Of a DNA stretch of 64,000 bases, positions 60,312 through 64,000 are shown one piece after another; the stretch's first letter is position 1; the number at the start of each line of letters is the position of its first letter. The stretch spans positions 62,001-126,000 of the forward strand of contig NZ_CAUIYF010000004.1 of assembly GCF_962719845.1 (NCBI RefSeq), written 5' to 3'. The position numbers were made by a program, and so were the translations under genes. The notes beneath the pieces are model-generated. The model had not been told where the DNA came from. It ran no database searches and saw nothing but the letters and a program-made list of their open reading frames with translations. The stretch comes from Neisseria uirgultaei. GTDB taxonomy: Bacteria; Pseudomonadota; Gammaproteobacteria; Burkholderiales; Neisseriaceae.

Positions 60312-61679
60312 AGTTAGCTCCTTCATGTTTTTCAGACGACCCGCGCGGATTGCGCGATTGATATAGGCTTTAAGTAAACTTGCTCTGCCATAAGTAATTT
60401 TCTGTTCCGCTTTATTACGCCGTAAAGCAGCCTGCAACAGGCTGACGGGTAAAACGCGGTTGTTAAGTGCGGCATCTGTTACTTGGGCGATTAGATCGGA
60501 CGGCAGGTTTTCCATCTTGCCGTCCAACACCAAATTGCCCAGCAGGCGCGGTAGCGGCATATATTCGGGGTATGGCGAGTTTTCGCCACGCACCATCTGC
60601 AAATCGTCATACCATGCCGCAATGCTTTCGGATAAGGTAGCAACAGTGGTTTCGTACCAAAATCGGACGACAATGCGTGCGGAATTAGCAGACAAGCCTA
60701 AAAGGTAGAATTTTTCTTTGCCGTCAGGTTTTTGGTATTGGCCGTTGTACAGGCTTTTATAAAGGGTTTTAACGGCATCGATATGCTCATCGGGATTGTC
60801 TTTGCCGCCGCTAATCAGCGAAGCAAGACTCTCTTCCAACGGAGTAGGTTTTGCGCTCCAACATACGGCCGTTACATCACCGATACGGAATCGGTTTTCG
60901 CTAGCAAGCAGGGTATTTAAGGCTGTGGTGTACTCGAACATGGCTTGTTCGCCCACAGGAAAGATAAAGCCTTGCTCTTTATCGTATGATTCGAAAGCCG
61001 ACAAATTCACTGATGTAAATGGGGCAGGCTTTGCGTTCACACCTTTCACGGCGTTATGCAGCCGCGCAATCGGCGCAGGCTTGCCCGTTACCAGGCAAAT
61101 GCCTTTTGGGACGTTATCGGACTGCGCCTGATTGGCTTGACTCACATATGCCCGAACCGCCTTTGACTGGCAAACCAAATCTACCGCTTCATCCACTAGG
61201 CGGAAGCTGAGATTACAGCCTTTGACTTTGGCACATTCCACCCAATTTGCAGCCTGCATGACTTTGCTTTTTTCTTCCGCAGAAGCCAGAAAGGCGGCAA
61301 CGGCGGCAACACCTGCATTATTGGGCAGCACCTGTTTCAATTCGTTTACTTTGGCGGTAAAGCTGGCATGCTGTTTGTCCGCCTGCTCCTGCCCTTTTTC
61401 TCCGGCATAGGCAAGCACATAACCGTAGTGATCCCACAAAATGTTACTTACTTCGTAGGATTTTGAACCGCTCCTGCCTAAACCTTTCGGTACTAAAAAA
61501 GTGCGGCCAACTTTCTTCTTGCTTTTCAGCTCACGGGTATCTTCCAGCTGAATAAAATTACCCTGTTTGTCTATAACGATAATGAACGGGATTTCTTTAT
61601 TTTCAAACCCTTCTTGGGCAATACCGCCATCGCTTTCGGCTTTGCGTTGGTAGTATTGGGTGAGTGCGTGCAGAATCAT
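59925..61679 (-). CDS. cas8c: type I-C Cascade large subunit Cas8c (Csd1)
   Basis: A 584-residue protein of normal family size. It begins MILHALTQYYQRKAESDGG, and has VSNILWDHYGYVLAYAGE and later FYLLGLSANSARIVVRFWYE, which are Csd1 hallmarks. The N-terminal part recognises the TTC PAM; the C-terminal 128 residues double as Cas11c through an internal start. Its ATG overlaps the cas5c stop by four bases (ATGA), so translation is coupled. No frameshift seen. Confidence 0.95.
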   Translation of the reverse strand: MILHALTQYYQRKAESDGGIAQEGFENKEIPFIIVIDKQGNFIQLEDTRELKSKKKVGRTFLVPKGLGRSGSKSYEVSNILWDHYGYVLAYAGEKGQEQADKQHASFTAKVNELKQVLPNNAGVAAVAAFLASAEEKSKVMQAANWVECAKVKGCNLSFRLVDEAVDLVCQSKAVRAYVSQANQAQSDNVPKGICLVTGKPAPIARLHNAVKGVNAKPAPFTSVNLSAFESYDKEQGFIFPVGEQAMFEYTTALNTLLASENRFRIGDVTAVCWSAKPTPLEESLASLISGGKDNPDEHIDAVKTLYKSLYNGQYQKPDGKEKFYLLGLSANSARIVVRFWYETTVATLSESIAAWYDDLQMVRGENSPYPEYMPLPRLLGNLVLDGKMENLPSDLIAQVTDAALNNRVLPVSLLQAALRRNKAEQKITYGRASLLKAYINRAIRAGRLKNMKELTMSLDRNRQDIGYVLGRLFAVLEKTQAEANPGLNATIADRYFGSASSTPIAVFGTLMRLLPHHLNKLEFEGRAVQLQWEVRQILEHCQRFPNHLNLEQQGLFAIGYYHETQFLFTKDALKNLFNEAKTA

Positions 61680-62320
61680 CGTTTCACCTCCTCGCTATTA
61701 GCTGGGGGTACGGTAATTACGCCGTTTACCGCTTTGCATTGGTAAAACATGGGTTCGGCGTTATTGGAATCGCGCGGGTCGGATTTGCTGAAATCCATGT
61801 CGTACAGCATAAAGCCGAAATCTTGGGTGATGTCTTCGCGCGGCAAACCGTCTTCAGCCTTTTCAAGCAGCCTGAAATAGCAAGGAAACTCGCGGCAACC
61901 CAAATAAGGCTGGTGGAAATACTGCCCTTTTTTCGTGCGCCGTTTGAACATTTCGGCAAATTTGACGTAGTTGTCGCCCTCGCCTGCTTCGCTTGTCATG
62001 TCAAAATCAGCGTGAATGCGGTAGGCTACGTCCTTCAGTAGCATAGATGCACGCTGCTGGCGGTTGTCTTCAATATAGAACGAGCCGCTACGCTCACTCA
62101 TCTTAATTCCCACTTCGTTGCGGCGGATATTTGTCCACTGAATCGGTTTGAGAATATCGATCTTCTGTATCCGCCATCGAATGGCGGGTTTCCACAAGAT
62201 TGCCATTAGGATATTTCGTGCTGCTGATGGTGTAATTACGGGATAACTAACCCGTTCCACCTTAAGCTCAGGTCTGGTAAAGCACGCCAGCTCACCGCTA
62301 ATTTCTAAAATGAAACTCAT
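61676..62320 (-). CDS. cas5c: type I-C crRNA-processing endonuclease Cas5c (Cas5d)
   Basis: A 214-residue RAMP protein. N-terminal MSFILEISGELACFTRPELK and YPVITPSAARNILMAILWKPAIRW are typical; RNEVGIKM and the HQPYLGCREFPCYF region follow. In type I-C it replaces Cas6: it cuts the repeat just 3' of its stem and stays on the 11-nt 5' handle. It is the first gene after a dedicated promoter (-35 TTGACA at 62376-62381), with GAGGAGTCGAT before the ATG. A TTC-flanked guide match lies on that promoter. Confidence 0.95.
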   Translation of the reverse strand: MSFILEISGELACFTRPELKVERVSYPVITPSAARNILMAILWKPAIRWRIQKIDILKPIQWTNIRRNEVGIKMSERSGSFYIEDNRQQRASMLLKDVAYRIHADFDMTSEAGEGDNYVKFAEMFKRRTKKGQYFHQPYLGCREFPCYFRLLEKAEDGLPREDITQDFGFMLYDMDFSKSDPRDSNNAEPMFYQCKAVNGVITVPPANSEEVKR

Positions 62321-62339
62321 ATCGACTCCTCATTAATAA

Positions 62340-62374
62340 TTCTATAAAGCCATATTAAGTAAATCATACTATTC
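62340..62374 (+). promoter_or_regulatory. Cascade pseudo-target on the cas promoter (TTC PAM plus partial guide match)
   Basis: TTC at 62340-62342 is followed by TATAAAGCCATATTAA (62343-62358). Compared with the segment after the solitary repeat (TATAATGCCATGTTAA, 62502-62517), 14 of 16 bases agree, and the two mismatches are at positions 6 and 12. Beyond position 16 the match drops. The site covers the -10 element of the cas5c promoter. Confidence 0.75.
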
Positions 62375-62381
62375 ATGTCAA
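62352..62381 (-). promoter_or_regulatory. promoter of the cas5c-cas8c-cas7-cas4 operon
   Basis: Minus strand: perfect -35 TTGACA (62381-62376), 18-base spacer, -10 TAATAT (62357-62352); TTAATA with 17-base spacing is an alternative. It lies 32-61 bases upstream of the cas5c ATG. Confidence 0.8.
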
Positions 62382-62468
62382 GTGTGATTCGCTTATTTTT
62401 TCAATAAACTGTAAAATATACCTACGCTAAACCTCTTTCCATACAATTGATTAAATGGATTATTAGCG

Positions 62469-62501
62469 GTCAGCCGCTTCTGGGCGGCTGTGTGTTGAAA
62501 C
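62469..62501 (+). CRISPR. solitary type I-C CRISPR repeat unit
   Basis: A 33-nt unit begins GTCAGCCGC and ends TGTGTTGAAAC. CAGCCGC and GCGGCTG form a 7-bp stem with loop TTCTGG, and exactly 11 nt (62491-62501) remain 3' of the stem, the size of the type I-C 5' handle after Cas5c cutting. The 3' end GTTGAAAC and overall shape match type I-C repeats. No second repeat is found in the window. Confidence 0.85.
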
Positions 62502-62524
62502 TATAATGCCATGTTAAAAATGGC

Positions 62525-62553
62525 AAAATGCCCCTAAAAATAGGGGCATTTTT
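62525..62553. terminator. terminator of the crRNA-like RNA and of cas3
   Basis: AAAATGCCCCTA, loop AAAA, TAGGGGCATTTT and a further T: a 12-bp perfect stem. On the minus strand it touches the cas3 stop codon, so it ends both convergent transcripts and separates cas3 from the cas5c promoter. Confidence 0.93.
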
Positions 62554-64000
62554 CATAAAACCGAATTTTCAGATAGCCAAGCCGTATCATCAAAATCCGC
62601 ACCAAGCACGGCTTTGTAATAGCCCTTGTCCAACACCAGCAATCCCGCCCTGGAAAAAACGGCATGTGCAGGCAGCTTTTTGAGTTCGTGTTCATACACG
62701 GTAATCGTGTAGCGTTGCAGCTTGCGGTAAACCCATTTGTGTTTGAGTGGATCGCTTTCTAAAAATTTGAACCAACTTTCAAACGGCTCGGGCAGCGGTG
62801 GACTGTCAGTTTGCCCGAAGGAGTTGTCAGTCGGCTGAGGAAAGCGTTGTTTGTCCAAAACATCCTGCCATTCTGAAACTTCCACGCCGTTCAAATGTCG
62901 TCTGAAAAAATCGTCCAACTCGTTTGCTTTGATAATTTGCGGAATGCCGTCTTCTTCCCAATGAGCCAATGGGATAAACGGCACAACGAGTGCCACGCCT
63001 TGGTTATCAATCAGGCGGAAACGTTCGGCTGCGGTGCGGAATTTGATTGCCAACGGATTTTCATTTGATGCTTCTGCCGTCAAAAGCGTTGCTATACCGT
63101 GTTTGTCCACATCACCTTTGCCGTTGAATCGGCGGAAATATTCGGCAAATGCCAACGGGGAAAGCGGGTCGTCAAGCAGCCCTGCTTTCAGCATCTCTTC
63201 GGTAATGTCCTGCCCCTGTTTCAGGCTGCCGCTGGGCGCGCCTTCTTCGGCACGGAATACGACTACTTCACCCAACTGCGGCAGTTTGCCTTCACGGTTG
63301 CACCGCCCCGCCGCCTGGGCAATGCTGTCCAGCCCTGCCATCGCCCGATAAACGCAAGGGAAATCCAAATCTACGCCGGCTTCAATCAACTGCGTGCTGA
63401 CCAGCCACAAGGGCTTGTGCAGGCTGCCTGCGCGATACAGTGCCAAATATCGGCGAACCAACGCAATCACTTCGCTTCGGTGTGTGGCGCACATATTGGC
63501 GGATAAATGTAGTTTGATTCCGTCAGAAGGCAGGGCGGTAAAGAGTTTTTGGGCGTGTTTTCGCGTATTGACTACCACCAAAACACACGGACGCGCGGCG
63601 ATTTCATCGGCAATTTCCTGCCAGCTTTGCGCTTCGTCGTTTGGCAGCGGCATTTTGATGCAGACGCGGCGCAGTTTTTCCGATAAGGCAATTTTGTCTG
63701 CCACAATCTCGCGCACATCCGGCAGGCCTTCCAAAATGGTGCGGCCGAATGCGTCGATATTTTTGCCAAGTTCAGGCTGAGTTGCCGTGCACAGCACAAA
63801 GGTAACGCCGTAATCGCGAACCAACACCCGCATCATGTCGGTAATCGGCTTTTGGAAATCGCGCGGAAGCTGCTGGGCTTCATCCAAAATCACCACGCTA
63901 TCGGCAATATTGTGAATCTTACGGCAACGGCTGGTTTTCGCCGCAAACAGGCTTTCAAACAGTTGCACGTTAGTGGTAACAACCAGCGGCGCGTCCCAAT
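62553..64000 (-). CDS. cas3: type I-C Cas3 helicase-nuclease (5' part beyond the window)
   Basis: The frame is open to base 64000; about 480 C-terminal residues are present. At the edge WDAPLVVTTNVQLFESLFAA is followed by the helicase motif II VVILDEAQQLP (DEAQ, not DEAD), FVLCTATQPELG (motif III), VVVNTRKHAQKLF, WLVSTQLIEAGVDLDFPCVY and IAQAAGRCNREG (motifs V/VI). The HD nuclease and Walker A parts lie outside. Cas3 is recruited by Cascade to degrade targets. The seen part is intact, so interference could still work if guides exist. Confidence 0.95.
   Translation of the reverse strand, partial: WDAPLVVTTNVQLFESLFAAKTSRCRKIHNIADSVVILDEAQQLPRDFQKPITDMMRVLVRDYGVTFVLCTATQPELGKNIDAFGRTILEGLPDVREIVADKIALSEKLRRVCIKMPLPNDEAQSWQEIADEIAARPCVLVVVNTRKHAQKLFTALPSDGIKLHLSANMCATHRSEVIALVRRYLALYRAGSLHKPLWLVSTQLIEAGVDLDFPCVYRAMAGLDSIAQAAGRCNREGKLPQLGEVVVFRAEEGAPSGSLKQGQDITEEMLKAGLLDDPLSPLAFAEYFRRFNGKGDVDKHGIATLLTAEASNENPLAIKFRTAAERFRLIDNQGVALVVPFIPLAHWEEDGIPQIIKANELDDFFRRHLNGVEVSEWQDVLDKQRFPQPTDNSFGQTDSPPLPEPFESWFKFLESDPLKHKWVYRKLQRYTITVYEHELKKLPAHAVFSRAGLLVLDKGYYKAVLGADFDDTAWLSENSVL

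Larger units (their letters stand above)
62469..62553 (+). ncRNA. predicted crRNA-like regulatory RNA (CreR-like): repeat, guide, terminator
   Basis: The solitary repeat is followed by a 23-base AT-rich guide segment (62502-62524) and a 12-bp perfect terminator stem with T run. The arrangement lies antisense to the cas genes in the cas3-cas5c gap. After Cas5c cutting, the RNA would have an 11-nt handle and the guide, with the terminator stem as 3' end instead of a second repeat. Its seed matches the cas5c promoter. Only a weak promoter candidate is visible (TTTCCA at 62436, GATTAT at 62458). Confidence 0.7.

Noticed and set aside
62502..62553. A second, degenerate CRISPR repeat after the guide
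   Set aside because: The segment at 62525-62552 is a plain terminator stem with no similarity to the repeat at 62469.

Overview
This window is chromosomal DNA of a Neisseria of the meningitidis/lactamica/gonorrhoeae group. The signs are the dense DNA uptake sequence (DUS, GCCGTCTGAA), often as inverted pairs serving as terminators; three Correia elements (CREE); a dRS3 mosaic array; the H.8 lipoprotein and lipidated azurin Laz; a SliC lysozyme-inhibitor lipoprotein; and REP2-like leader repeats. The precise species cannot be fixed from sequence alone. N. meningitidis or N. lactamica fits best, because of the dRS3/CREE load and the type I-C CRISPR-Cas genes.

Layout. 0-6.5 kb: TerC-family protein (cut by the left edge), TfpZ-type pilin accessory protein, gabD, then a small accessory island with an orphan CDI-type immunity gene, an unknown AT-rich gene and a scrap of a TpsA/CdiA-type exoprotein, then sliC. 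6.5-20 kb: cstA-ybdD, rluE, lysC, rph, usp, tcdA, an AT-rich orphan gene and a gene remnant, scpA, brnQ, pncB, argS. 20-35 kb: a sulfatase/LtaS-like membrane enzyme, a dRS3/CREE repeat region, an ABC permease, a thermonuclease, rpiA, ispF, ispD-dnaQ, an LplT-like MFS-ccoS cluster, ackA, dsbD, hpnC, slyD. 35-51 kb: H.8 lipoprotein, an FAD-linked oxidase, smpB, waaF, tRNA-Asn, a malQ-glgB fusion, ogt, a PEBP-family gene split by a Correia element, an AraC regulator, a tandem duplication, dapE, hemerythrin, laz, dciA. 51-58.4 kb: secA, dnaG, rpoD.

58.4-64 kb: a type I-C CRISPR-Cas operon on the minus strand (cas3 partial, cas5c, cas8c with an internal cas11c start, cas7c, broken cas4). It abuts rpoD directly: cas1, cas2 and an array are absent on that side and cas4 has lost its C-terminal cysteine cluster. 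Between cas3 and cas5c lies one solitary I-C-type repeat, followed by a spacer-like segment and a strong terminator. That segment matches 14 of 16 bases of a site with a TTC PAM sitting exactly on the -10 of the cas5c promoter; the two mismatches fall at positions 6 and 12. This is the signature of a natural crRNA-like guide that lets Cascade repress its own operon (CreR-like), and it is the most interesting item in the window.

Other notable structure: a leader repeat family (three good copies and one diverged) that carries hairpins, a conserved short ORF and the ribosome binding site of the following gene; an 80-bp AT-rich repeat carrying a DnaA box, present twice; and a CAAG tetranucleotide tract between argS and the LtaS-like gene.
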